Part shown: positions 14,746-22,394 of the stretch, piece after piece | How positions within the stretch are numbered: the stretch's first letter is position 1 | Layout of the letters: each line of letters begins with the position of its first letter | Assembly (NCBI GenBank): GCA_947490975.1 | Contig: CANLHV010000005.1 | Span: 1-27,674, forward strand | Reading direction: 5' to 3' | Source of the DNA: Acidimicrobiaceae bacterium | Lineage (GTDB): Bacteria > Actinomycetota > Acidimicrobiia > Acidimicrobiales > Ilumatobacteraceae | Length of the DNA: 27,674 bases | Made by a program: the position numbers and the translations under genes | The notes under the pieces: model-generated | The model's database searches: none | Told to the model about the DNA's origin: nothing | What the model saw: only the letters and a program-made list of their open reading frames with translations

Positions 14746-15335
14746 TCAACTTTTGCACAAAAGTTGCTTTAGGTCTTTCTGCGTCACTGATAACTACGGT
14801 TCTTCTAACAGCGATTCTCGTATCAGTGATTTTTGCAAAACCCGTTGGTGCTGGGGTTTGCTTTATGCGAAGCCCGATTGCGAATTTCAGCACCGATTTA
14901 ATAGTCGATTATTTTCGGGCGCCTAAATGTGAACAATGCTCGGGCAATCGAGGTATTGAATTGCAACTACAACGCGGTCAGCCAGTTTTTGCCGTAGCCG
15001 ATGGTGTAGTTAGTTTTCGCGGCGAAGTTAATCGCATAAAATATCTTGTGATTTTGACCAATAACAATCACCGAATCACATACGGCAAGATCGCAGTTAG
15101 CGATGTGCGCGCCGGCGACCGAGTATTTGCCGGGCAACAAATCGCTGAGTCGGGAGAAAATCTTTATTTTGGCATTCGCCAAGTTGTCAATGGTGTCGCG
15201 CAGTATCTAGACCCAATGATGTTTTTGGCGACGACTGCGAGTGGTGGCGGGAGAGCCGTTTTGATTAGTGACGGTTCGACTGGCGGCAAGGCCGGCCTGG
15301 TGGGCGCCAAAAATCCTTCGAATTCACAGTGCTGA
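14735..15335 (+). pseudogene. M23/LytM-like protein, degenerate active site; leader out of frame or start unclear
   Basis: A LytM-fold domain protein; Mycobacterium has an M23 gene (Rv2891) at the same place beside rpsB. The readable frame opens at GTG 14826 (169 residues), but the same frame is open further upstream and encodes a signal-peptide-like segment (VALGLSASLITTVLLTAIL, 14763-14819) with no ATG, GTG or TTG before it. An ATG at 14735 in the neighbouring frame would supply MLLSQLLHK and joins the segment if one A is skipped at AAAA (14759-14762). Catalytic metal ligands are lost: Asn41 and Glu45 stand where active enzymes have HxxxD (NRGIEL), and Tyr114 in LYFGIR replaces His of HxH. 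So it is probably a non-enzymatic wall-associated or regulatory LytM domain. Whether it is broken, frameshifted or uses an odd start is open. Confidence 0.6.
14747..14766. repeat. Perfect inverted repeat just after whiG
   Basis: CAACTTTTG, two bases, CAAAAGTTG: nine perfectly matched pairs starting one base after the whiG stop. As RNA it makes an eight-pair stem with a GCAC loop, but no T-run follows, so a terminator is weak; as DNA it resembles an operator. It overlaps the AAAA where the M23 reading frame would need to shift. Confidence 0.6.
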
Positions 15336-15369
15336 ACTAAGTGCCCGACCGCTAGGATTTCGGGGCTAG

Positions 15370-15399
15370 TTGAAGTAATAAAAGTTCATATCCCACTAT
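15370..15399 (+). promoter_or_regulatory. Putative rpsB promoter
   Basis: TTGAAG (15370-15375), an 18-base spacer, CACTAT (15394-15399). It is the best -35/-10 pair in the 140-base gap before rpsB and would give a leader of roughly 70 bases. Confidence 0.4.
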
Positions 15400-15404
15400 T
15401 TAAT

Positions 15405-15469
15405 TGCACGACTTTCATCATGTGGTCGCTTCGGCGCTGAAGGTCGTGTTTGTAACCACAGAGAGGAAG
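15405..15469 (+). promoter_or_regulatory. Structured rpsB leader with Shine-Dalgarno
   Basis: TGTGGT (15421-15426) pairs with ACCACA (15455-15460), enclosing a CTTC/GAAG hairpin (15429-15442), directly followed by the Shine-Dalgarno GAGAGGAAG (15461-15469) six bases before the ATG. A folded leader next to the ribosome site is what autoregulation by S2 would need. The pairing is seen by eye; the regulation is inference. Confidence 0.4.
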
Positions 15470-15475
15470 TCAGTT

Positions 15476-16339
15476 ATGGCAATTATCAGCATGCGTCAGA
15501 TGCTTGAGGCCGGAGTTCATTTCGGTCATCGCACAGCCCGTTGGGACCCACGAATGCAGCGCTTCATTCACAGTGAGCGCAACGGCATTTACATCATCGA
15601 TCTTGAACAAACTCTTGTGCGAATTGAAGAGGCTTATCGCTTCGTTCGCGACCTTGTTGCCAACGGTGGCAACATCTTGTTTGTCGGCACAAAGAAGCAA
15701 GCACAAGACCCTGTTCGTTTGTTCGCGCAACATTGCGGCATGCCGTATGTCAACGAGCGTTGGCTGGGTGGCATGTTGACAAACTTCGACACGATTTCAA
15801 AGCGCGTCAGCAAGATGCAAGAGTACGAACGTCTTCGTGAGACGGGCGAATTTGAATTGATGCCCAAGAAAGAAGCGTTGTTGATCAATCGCGAACTCGA
15901 GAAGTTGCAGCGCAACTTGTCGGGTATCAGCTCGATGGGTCGACGCCCGAACGCAATTTTCGTGCTTGATACTTTGAAAGAGCACATCGCCGTGACCGAG
16001 GCTCGCAAACTTGGTATTCCAGTTATTGCGGTCGTTGATACAAACGTCAACCCAGACATCATCGATTACCCAATTCCGGGTAACGACGATGCGATTCGTG
16101 CAAACGAATTGATGGCTCGCGTTATTGCCGAAGCCGTGATCGAAGGTCGCTATATCGCCGAAAAGATGACCCCGCGAGTTGCTCCGGCTGCTGCAGGTGC
16201 GACGATACCTGCGGCTCCAGTGAACACTCGCACACCGGCCGAACAAGCAATTTTTGAGGCTCAGCAAGAAGCGGCAAAAGCGCAAGCAGCAGCCGAGATG
16301 ACAAAGCGTGACGCAAAAGTCGCGCCGAAGTCAGAGTAA
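15476..16339 (+). CDS. rpsB: 30S ribosomal protein S2
   Basis: Structural protein of the small subunit needed for S1 and mRNA positioning. The protein starts MAIISMRQMLEAGVHFGHRT and contains WDPRMQRFIHSERNGIYIIDLEQT, NILFVGTKKQAQDPV, ERWLGGMLTNFDTI and DTNVNPDIIDYPIPGNDDA, all S2 signatures. Length 287 with an Ala/Lys/Glu-rich tail (about 235-287) typical of actinobacterial S2. An upstream ATG at 15404 in frame would add 24 residues unlike the family and would bypass the Shine-Dalgarno at 15461-15469, so it is rejected. It heads the rpsB-tsf-pyrH-frr run. Confidence 0.97.
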   Translation: MAIISMRQMLEAGVHFGHRTARWDPRMQRFIHSERNGIYIIDLEQTLVRIEEAYRFVRDLVANGGNILFVGTKKQAQDPVRLFAQHCGMPYVNERWLGGMLTNFDTISKRVSKMQEYERLRETGEFELMPKKEALLINRELEKLQRNLSGISSMGRRPNAIFVLDTLKEHIAVTEARKLGIPVIAVVDTNVNPDIIDYPIPGNDDAIRANELMARVIAEAVIEGRYIAEKMTPRVAPAAAGATIPAAPVNTRTPAEQAIFEAQQEAAKAQAAAEMTKRDAKVAPKSE

Positions 16340-16385
16340 ACAAAATTTAGAAACCAACCCAAAAGAAAAAGAAGTATTGATCAAG

Positions 16386-17174
16386 ATGGCATTTTCAGCA
16401 AAAGAAGTACAAGCACTTCGTCAGGCAACTGGCGCAGGAATGATGGATTGCAAGAAAGCACTCGAAGACGCAAACGGCGACATGGAGGCTGCAAAGCAGT
16501 GGCTTCGTGAAAAAGGTTTGTCGGCGAGTGCCAAACGTGATGATCGTGACAACGCCCAAGGTGTTGTTGCGTTGTTGGTCAAGGGCAATGTTGGTGCGAT
16601 GGTCAAGTTGAAGTGCGAGACCGACTTCGTCGCAAGTAGCGATGGTTTTAAGGCCGAAGCAGACGCCTTGGTTACCTTGGTGCTTGAAAAAGGCGAGGCC
16701 GCAATTTCGCAACGATCGACACAACTCGAAGACCTCAAGATTTTGCTCAAAGAAAAAATTGAAATCGGCGACGTCATTCGCATCGAAGGCGCTGCAGGCA
16801 ACATAGTTGGCTCATATTCTCACCTTCAGGGCAATCGCGGTATCAACGGCGTGCTTGTCGAAATGAGTGGTGCAACCGATGAATTGGCTCACGATGTCGC
16901 AGTTCACATTGCATTTGCCCGACCAAAGTATTTGGCAAAAGCCGATGTGCCTGAGTCAGTAGTTGCCGCTGAGCGCGCAACACTCGAAGTGGTTACTCGC
17001 AATGAAGGCAAGCCAGAACAAGCGATCGCCAAAATTGTCGACGGTCGTGTGACTGGGTTCTTCAAAGATATTTGCTTGCTTGAACAGCCTTATGCCAAAG
17101 ACGACAAGCAATCGGTTTCGGCAGTTATTGGCGCAGCCAAAATTCTTCGTTTTGCGCAGGTTGAAATAGGCTAG
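16386..17174 (+). CDS. tsf: Elongation factor Ts
   Basis: Guanine-nucleotide exchange factor for EF-Tu. The N-terminal UBA-like domain reads MAFSAKEVQALRQATGAGMM followed by DCKKALEDANGDMEAAKQWL; the EF-Tu-contacting core has CETDFVAS (77-84) and VAVHIAFARPKYL. The 262-residue length is slightly short of the E. coli protein (283) and usual for actinobacteria. It begins 46 bases after rpsB; no strong Shine-Dalgarno is visible (AAGAAG about ten bases upstream is a weak candidate). An in-frame ATG at 16308 lies inside rpsB and is not used by the family. Confidence 0.97.
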   Translation: MAFSAKEVQALRQATGAGMMDCKKALEDANGDMEAAKQWLREKGLSASAKRDDRDNAQGVVALLVKGNVGAMVKLKCETDFVASSDGFKAEADALVTLVLEKGEAAISQRSTQLEDLKILLKEKIEIGDVIRIEGAAGNIVGSYSHLQGNRGINGVLVEMSGATDELAHDVAVHIAFARPKYLAKADVPESVVAAERATLEVVTRNEGKPEQAIAKIVDGRVTGFFKDICLLEQPYAKDDKQSVSAVIGAAKILRFAQVEIG

Positions 17175-17178
17175 AGCC

Positions 17179-17916
17179 ATGGCTGGTGCGTCGTCCGCGA
17201 ATCCTCGTTGGAAGCGGGTGGTTTTGAAATTATCTGGTGAGGCTCTTGCCGAACCATCTGGTTTTGGTCTCGATTCAGATGTGTTGCATCAAATTGCAAC
17301 CGAATTGCACGAAACTCGCCGCGACCTAAACATCGACATTGCCGTAGTTGTTGGCGGCGGAAACTTCTGGCGTGGTCTCAAGGGTGCTGGTCAAGGCATG
17401 GACCAAGCGCAAGCCGACTATATGGGCATGATCGCAACAGTGATGAACGCTTTGGCTTTGCAAGACGCCTTCGAGCGAGTCGGTCAATTCTCGCGAGTCA
17501 TGACCGCAGTTGAAATGCCAAAAGTTGCCGAGCCATATATTCGACGTCGCGCCGAGCGTCATCTCGAAAAAGGACGAATCGTAATTCTCGCCGGTGGCAC
17601 TGGCAACCCATTTTTTACAACTGATACTGCCGCCGCATTGCGCGCCGCAGAGATTTCAGCGCAAGCAATTTTAAAGGGCACCCACTCTGGAGTTGACGGC
17701 GTTTACACGGCCGACCCGAAGATAGATAAAACTGCAACTCGCTTCGACAAGATCACCTATTTAGATGTGATCAGCAAAGGTTTGAAAGTGATGGACTCAA
17801 CTGCGATCACCTTCTGCATGGATAACAAAATACCGATCGTGGTTTTTAATTTGCTTGAAAAAGGCAATGTTCGAAAAATTCTTGAAGGCCAGAAGATCGG
17901 AACTCTCGTCGAGTGA
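17179..17916 (+). CDS. pyrH: Uridylate kinase
   Basis: Phosphorylates UMP to UDP with ATP in pyrimidine nucleotide synthesis; a hexameric amino-acid-kinase-fold enzyme. Seen are RVVLKLSGEAL at the start of the core, VVVGGGNFWRG, ADYMGMIATVMNALALQDA, ILAGGTGNPFFTTDTAAALRA and VDGVYTADPKIDKTATRFD. Length 245 is standard. It starts four bases after tsf, and its stop overlaps the frr start as GTGA, so translation is coupled along the run. Confidence 0.97.
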   Translation: MAGASSANPRWKRVVLKLSGEALAEPSGFGLDSDVLHQIATELHETRRDLNIDIAVVVGGGNFWRGLKGAGQGMDQAQADYMGMIATVMNALALQDAFERVGQFSRVMTAVEMPKVAEPYIRRRAERHLEKGRIVILAGGTGNPFFTTDTAAALRAAEISAQAILKGTHSGVDGVYTADPKIDKTATRFDKITYLDVISKGLKVMDSTAITFCMDNKIPIVVFNLLEKGNVRKILEGQKIGTLVE

Positions 17917-18470
17917 TAGAAGAAACTCTGCTCGATGCGATGGAGAAAATGGGCAAAGCGGTTGAGCATGTCCAGGCACAATTTCTCGGTGTGCGAACCG
18001 GTCGCGCCAACGCCTCACTTGTCGAAAAGCTGCAAGTTGAGTACTACGGCGCGTATGTGCCGCTGCAACAACTTGCGTCGTTTCAGGTGCCAGAGGCTCG
18101 AATGCTCGTGGTTAAACCCCATGATCGCGGTTCGATTACGGCGATTGAGCGCGCATTGCAGTCGAGCGATCTCGGCCTTTCGCCGAGCAACGATGGTGTC
18201 GTAATTCGACTCAATTTTCCGCCACTTACCGAAGAGCGGCGCAAAGAGTTCGTAAAAGTTGTCAAGAACATGGCCGAAGAAGGCCGCGTTACTGTGCGAA
18301 ACATTCGTCGCGACGCACGCAAAGTTCTCGAGACGGCACAAAAAGACGGCGACATTTCGCAAGACGATTTAGATCGAGCCGAAAAAGAACTTGAGCAAAT
18401 AACTCACACGACAGTAGAAGCCGTCGATAAAGCATTTGCACGCAAAGAGCAAGAACTACTAGAGGTGTAA
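17913..18470 (+). CDS. frr: Ribosome recycling factor
   Basis: With EF-G splits the post-termination ribosome. The 185-residue protein shows FLGVRTGRANASLVEKLQVEYYG, the DRGSITAIERAL region, LNFPPLTEERRKEFVKVVK and the C-terminal helix with NIRRDARKVLE, matching the two-domain tRNA-mimic fold. The GTG start overlaps the pyrH stop; an upstream ribosome site falls inside pyrH. Short AT-leaning spacer of 37 bases follows before cdsA. Confidence 0.97.
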   Translation: MIEETLLDAMEKMGKAVEHVQAQFLGVRTGRANASLVEKLQVEYYGAYVPLQQLASFQVPEARMLVVKPHDRGSITAIERALQSSDLGLSPSNDGVVIRLNFPPLTEERRKEFVKVVKNMAEEGRVTVRNIRRDARKVLETAQKDGDISQDDLDRAEKELEQITHTTVEAVDKAFARKEQELLEV

Positions 18471-18490
18471 AGTTAAATCAACGAAGTTTT

Positions 18491-18500
18491 AGAGGAGAAG
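18491..18500 (+). promoter_or_regulatory. Strong Shine-Dalgarno of cdsA
   Basis: AGAGGAGAAG seven bases before the ATG at 18508. This is one of the two best ribosome sites in the window and fixes a start that includes the long disordered N-terminus. Confidence 0.65.
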
Positions 18501-18507
18501 CCGCAAA

Positions 18508-19941
18508 ATGAGCGACGACACAAATAACGAGAATCTTGACGACACGACCAATGCGACCGATCGCACCGGCAACGACGCCACTGTTGACTTCGGCGACGAA
18601 TTCGGAATCGTAAAGTTCGCCGACGACGATGACAGCGCCCCAGCAATTTCTTTTCCTGAAAATCAGACTGATCAGTTGCCGCACTGGACCGAGCCGCCGA
18701 CCGGTGAATTACCAAAATTCGTTATGGCGAGCGAAGATACGATTTCGCCAACTCCAAGTGCAGGTGCGAGCCGCCCGCCGGTAAATCTGACGGGGTCAAC
18801 TCGTCGCGTCGAGCCTGCGTCTGCACCGCCACCGGTTGCTCGACCATCTCGCGAAGGACGAATTTCAATTGGCTCAGACCCGACCAGCGAGAAAAATCGT
18901 CCAGACTCGTCGGGCTCATTGCCCCGACGCGATGCAAGTGGCTCGTTGCGCCGCGACGAAACAGGCAGTTCGCAGACTGTGCGCCCAACACAAGTGCGTC
19001 GTGCGCGCCCAAGTGATCGCAGCGATTCGGGCACAGGTCCGCGACCAAGACCGCGAACAGCAGCGGCACGCACAAACACGGGCTCGCGTATGCCCACGTC
19101 AGCAGCGAGAGATTTACCAACTGCGACCGCAGTCGGCGCTTTGTTGGCAGCCGTGTTTATTGCGGCAATTTTGGTTGGCCCAGTTGCCGTGATGGTTTTG
19201 TTGGTTCTGGTGCTCGGTCTGGCCGCAGTCGAGTTTTTTACTCAAGCGTCAACGACTGGTTATCAGCCTGCACTCATAGTCGGTGTGGTTGGTTGTGTAG
19301 CCGCACCGCTCGCTGCATATTGGATAGGCGACGCCGCGTTGCCATTGGTGTTCGTGTTCGCGTTTGTCGCCGGAGCGATCAGTTTCATTGGTGCAAACTC
19401 GGTTGAGAGTGGTCCGGTGCCGAACTTAGGTTTGACACTTCTTGGTCTGGTCTGGATTGGACTCTTCGGTTCATACGGTGCACTTATTTTGCGACTCTCA
19501 AACTCGGGGCCAGGCTTCGAAAATATTGGCACTGACACGTTGTTCATTTTGGTCATCGGCATCATCGCCAATGACACGGCGGCATATTTCGTTGGTGCAG
19601 CCACTGGGCGCACACCGCTTCGATCATGGATCAGCCCGTCAAAAACAATGGAAGGTTTTGTTGGTGGCGCAATTGGCACATTTGTCGCTGTGATTGCAGT
19701 AGGTCTACAAAGCGGAACTTGGACAAAACTCAGCGAGTGGTTGGTAATTGCATTTGTAATTTCAATTGTCGGCCCGATTGGTGACCTTACTGAATCGATG
19801 TTCAAGCGCAATATGGATATCAAAGACTTCGGAACAGTGATTCGTGGTCACGGCGGGGCACTTGACCGCTTTGACAGCATGTTGTTTGCATTGCCGTTTA
19901 TTTACTACATCACGTTGGTGCTAACTCCTTGGGCTAGTTGA
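18508..19941 (+). CDS. cdsA: Phosphatidate cytidylyltransferase with long disordered N-terminal tail
   Basis: Makes CDP-diacylglycerol from phosphatidate and CTP, the branch point to all phospholipids; integral membrane. Residues about 205-475 contain seven to eight hydrophobic helices and the family signature SMFKRNMDIKDFGTVIRGHGG followed by ALDRFDSM. The first ~200 residues are disordered: acidic at first (DEFGIVKFADDDD), then Pro/Ser-rich (LPHWTEPPTGELP about 57-69), then Arg/Ser-rich (RPRPRTAAARTNTGSR). E. coli CdsA is 285 residues, so the tail accounts for the 477. Such cytoplasmic tails occur in some actinobacterial CdsA proteins; function unknown. The start is set by the Shine-Dalgarno at 18491-18500. 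dxr follows after three bases. Confidence 0.93.
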   Translation: MSDDTNNENLDDTTNATDRTGNDATVDFGDEFGIVKFADDDDSAPAISFPENQTDQLPHWTEPPTGELPKFVMASEDTISPTPSAGASRPPVNLTGSTRRVEPASAPPPVARPSREGRISIGSDPTSEKNRPDSSGSLPRRDASGSLRRDETGSSQTVRPTQVRRARPSDRSDSGTGPRPRPRTAAARTNTGSRMPTSAARDLPTATAVGALLAAVFIAAILVGPVAVMVLLVLVLGLAAVEFFTQASTTGYQPALIVGVVGCVAAPLAAYWIGDAALPLVFVFAFVAGAISFIGANSVESGPVPNLGLTLLGLVWIGLFGSYGALILRLSNSGPGFENIGTDTLFILVIGIIANDTAAYFVGAATGRTPLRSWISPSKTMEGFVGGAIGTFVAVIAVGLQSGTWTKLSEWLVIAFVISIVGPIGDLTESMFKRNMDIKDFGTVIRGHGGALDRFDSMLFALPFIYYITLVLTPWAS

Positions 19942-19944
19942 GCC

Positions 19945-21117
19945 GTGGTGCGCGTTGCGATTGCCGGATCTACTGGGTCAATCGGCAAGCAAACTTTAGA
20001 AGTTGTTCGTGCCGCTAGTGATTCGGGCAAATATCAAGTCGTAGCACTTAGCGCTAATTCGTCGGTCGCCGAAATTGTTGCTCAGGCGCAAAGTTTTAAT
20101 CCCGAAGTCGTAGTTGTTGGCGACTCGGTTGCGCGTGCGAAAGTTGCCGAACAACTAAAACTCACGAACCCGAAGATTGAAGTTATAGATGACGCATCGC
20201 AACTCGCGATTCTCGCCGATGTTGTTGTCAACGGCGTAGTTGGTTTTGCTGGGCTGGGTGTGACGATGTCAACTTTGAAAAACGGCAAGCGACTGGCGTT
20301 GGCCAACAAAGAGAGTTTGATAGCAGCCGGGCCGGTAGTGGCACCGCTGCGCAAAATTGCCGGCGCAGAAATCATCCCTGTTGATAGCGAGCATTGTGCA
20401 ATACATCAATGCTTGCGAAGTTCGCAAAATAGTGTGCGTGATCTTTCGCGATTGTTGCTGACTGCAAGTGGTGGACCATTTCGCGGTCGATCTGCAAAGT
20501 CGCTAGCTGACGTCTCAGTTCATGATGCGTTGCAACACCCAACTTGGTCAATGGGGCCAAAAATTACGATCGACTCGTCTACTTTGATGAACAAAGGTCT
20601 CGAAGTAATCGAGGCACACGAACTATTTGGCGTGAGTTACGACGCCATCAGCGTGGTGGTGCATCCTCAGTCGATTGTGCATTCGATGGTTGAGTTTTGT
20701 GACGGCGCGACGATCGCGCAACTTTCGATGCCTGATATGAAGTTGCCGATTGCATACGCGCTTGAATATCCGAATCGATCAGCCAGCAGTTTTGGTGCCA
20801 TTGATTGGGCCGAACTTTCTCGGCTCGACTTTGAAAAACCTGACCGTGACACATTTCGCTGTCTCGACTTGGCCTACCAAGCGGGTCGAATTGGTGGTAC
20901 GGCGCCTGCGTGGTTGAGTGCCGCCAACGAAGTCGCAGTCGAAACTTTTTTGGCCGGAAGCGTGAAATGGAATCAAATTGCCAGCATCATTGAATCAACC
21001 ATGCAACACCATGATGGTCAAATACCAACAACGGTCGAGGATATTTTAGAAGCCGACCGTCTCGCACGCACGTGGGCCACAAAGATTTCAGTCAACATTA
21101 AGGAGACGCAAGTTTGA
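19945..21117 (+). CDS. dxr: 1-deoxy-D-xylulose 5-phosphate reductoisomerase
   Basis: Second step of the MEP isoprenoid pathway: DXP to MEP with NADPH. The N-terminal NADPH-binding motif is IAGSTGSIGKQTLEVV; the catalytic region has LANKESLIAAG, VDSEHCAIHQCL, ASGGPFRG, HPTWSMGPKITIDSSTLMNK and HPQSIVHSMVEF, including metal-binding acidic residues and the flexible loop tryptophan. The 390-residue length is standard. Two GTG codons in tandem (19945, 19948) could each start it. It lies between cdsA and the M50 protease, with ispG of the same pathway one gene on. Confidence 0.96.
   Translation: MVRVAIAGSTGSIGKQTLEVVRAASDSGKYQVVALSANSSVAEIVAQAQSFNPEVVVVGDSVARAKVAEQLKLTNPKIEVIDDASQLAILADVVVNGVVGFAGLGVTMSTLKNGKRLALANKESLIAAGPVVAPLRKIAGAEIIPVDSEHCAIHQCLRSSQNSVRDLSRLLLTASGGPFRGRSAKSLADVSVHDALQHPTWSMGPKITIDSSTLMNKGLEVIEAHELFGVSYDAISVVVHPQSIVHSMVEFCDGATIAQLSMPDMKLPIAYALEYPNRSASSFGAIDWAELSRLDFEKPDRDTFRCLDLAYQAGRIGGTAPAWLSAANEVAVETFLAGSVKWNQIASIIESTMQHHDGQIPTTVEDILEADRLARTWATKISVNIKETQV
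21101..21105 (+). promoter_or_regulatory. Shine-Dalgarno fixing a TTG start
   Basis: AGGAG eight bases before TTG at 21114, inside the end of dxr. It decides the non-ATG start of the protease gene, whose TTGA overlaps the dxr stop. Confidence 0.65.
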
Positions 21118-22370
21118 GTTCGAGTGACGGCAATTTTTATACGAAGTTTCGCAACGAGATCGCTGCCGGGGGCGCAACCGATACTCAACAGAATCAGAAC
21201 AACAAGTTAACTTCTGCCGTAACGGCATTAATTGTCTTTGGGTTGTTGGCGTGGTTGGGTGTGAAGAACCCATGGTCGCTTGTTTTCGTAGCTGGTTTGA
21301 TCGTCTCGGTGTTTCTGCACGAAGTTGGCCATTTTTGGACGGCGCGTCGCAGCGGCATGAAGGTAACCCAGTTCTATATGGGCATGGGGCCCCGAATATT
21401 TAGTTTTCAGCGCGGCGAAGTCGAATTTGGTTTGCGGGCACTGCCAGTGGGCGCCTTTGTGCGCATTGTGGGCATGAATAATTTAGATGAGTGCGCTCCT
21501 GAAGATGAGCCGCGTACATATCGTCACCAGTCGTACCCGAAGCGAATGCTCGTGATCACAGCAGGCAGTTTGATGCACATGATTATTGCCATTGTGTTGT
21601 TCGTCGGCGTTTATGCGACAGCGGGCCGCTTTGGTGACACTGGCAAACTTTTGATTTATGGCGCACCAGCAGTTGATTCGCCCGCAGAGAAAATTGGTCT
21701 TCGTAACGGTGATCAGATTCTGGCAGTCGGCGAGTCAAAGATAACTTCGCGCCGCGAATTGATCTTGGCGATAGTGGCTAATAAACCAGGTGACACTGTT
21801 GAACTCAGATTTTTGCGTGATGGTCAACAGCAGATCGAACAAGTGGTGTTAGCAAGCAACCCGGCAAATTCTGAACTGGCGTTTTTGGGCGTCTCATCTG
21901 ATTCTTATGCGTATGTACAACACAATGTTTTTAGCGCAGTCGGTTTCGGTTTGGTTGACGTTGTCACGACCGCGAGAGATTCGGTAGGCGGTTTGTTTGT
22001 TGTGCTTAACCCATCAAATATTTTTTCGAATGTCGTGGCTGACGAACCAGACATAATGACTCGACCAACAACAGTCGTTGGCGCAAGTCAATTTGGTGGT
22101 GAAATTGGCCGCAGTGAAGGCATCAAGGGCGTGCTGATGTTGTTGGCAAGCGTGAACATTTTTGTCGGCGTGTTCAACATGTTGCCATTGTTGCCATTTG
22201 ACGGCGGCCATGCGGCGATTGCAACTTACGAGCGGCTTCGCTCGCGCCGTGGTCGTATCTATCGCGCCGACGTCGGCAAGATGATTCCGGTGGCGACGAC
22301 TGTGGTGGTTTTGCTCGTAATGTTGATGTTTGCGGGCCTCTACTTAGACATAACCAGCCCGCTCGGATAA
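21114..22370 (+). CDS. Site-2 membrane metalloprotease, M50/RseP family
   Basis: An intramembrane zinc protease that clips membrane-bound anti-sigma factors or peptide remnants; homologous to RseP and mycobacterial Rip1, which occupies the same dxr-rip1-ispG position. After a polar N-terminus and a first helix (33-48), the active-site helix carries HEVGH (69-73). A PDZ domain spans about 180-260 (SPAEKIGLRNGDQILAVGES), and the third ligand lies in NMLPLLPFDGGH with Asp363. Two C-terminal helices follow. Length 418 fits. TTG start overlaps the dxr stop and has a good Shine-Dalgarno. No anti-sigma factor gene is adjacent, so the substrate is unknown. Confidence 0.94.
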   Translation: MSSSDGNFYTKFRNEIAAGGATDTQQNQNNKLTSAVTALIVFGLLAWLGVKNPWSLVFVAGLIVSVFLHEVGHFWTARRSGMKVTQFYMGMGPRIFSFQRGEVEFGLRALPVGAFVRIVGMNNLDECAPEDEPRTYRHQSYPKRMLVITAGSLMHMIIAIVLFVGVYATAGRFGDTGKLLIYGAPAVDSPAEKIGLRNGDQILAVGESKITSRRELILAIVANKPGDTVELRFLRDGQQQIEQVVLASNPANSELAFLGVSSDSYAYVQHNVFSAVGFGLVDVVTTARDSVGGLFVVLNPSNIFSNVVADEPDIMTRPTTVVGASQFGGEIGRSEGIKGVLMLLASVNIFVGVFNMLPLLPFDGGHAAIATYERLRSRRGRIYRADVGKMIPVATTVVVLLVMLMFAGLYLDITSPLG

Positions 22371-22394
22371 TTAGATTTAAACGACTGTGATGAC

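Noticed and set aside
14723..14926. A 67-residue frame starting TTG after whiG
   Set aside because: Not considered a gene by itself; only its beginning (ATG 14735) is of interest as a possible source of the M23 N-terminus.
15342..15367. GCCCGA...TCGGGGC hairpin after the M23 gene as a terminator
   Set aside because: The stem has a bulge, an 11-base loop and no T-run.
15404..15475. N-terminal extension of S2 from an upstream ATG
   Set aside because: The extra 24 residues are not family-like, the region folds as an RNA leader, and a strong Shine-Dalgarno precedes the ATG at 15476.
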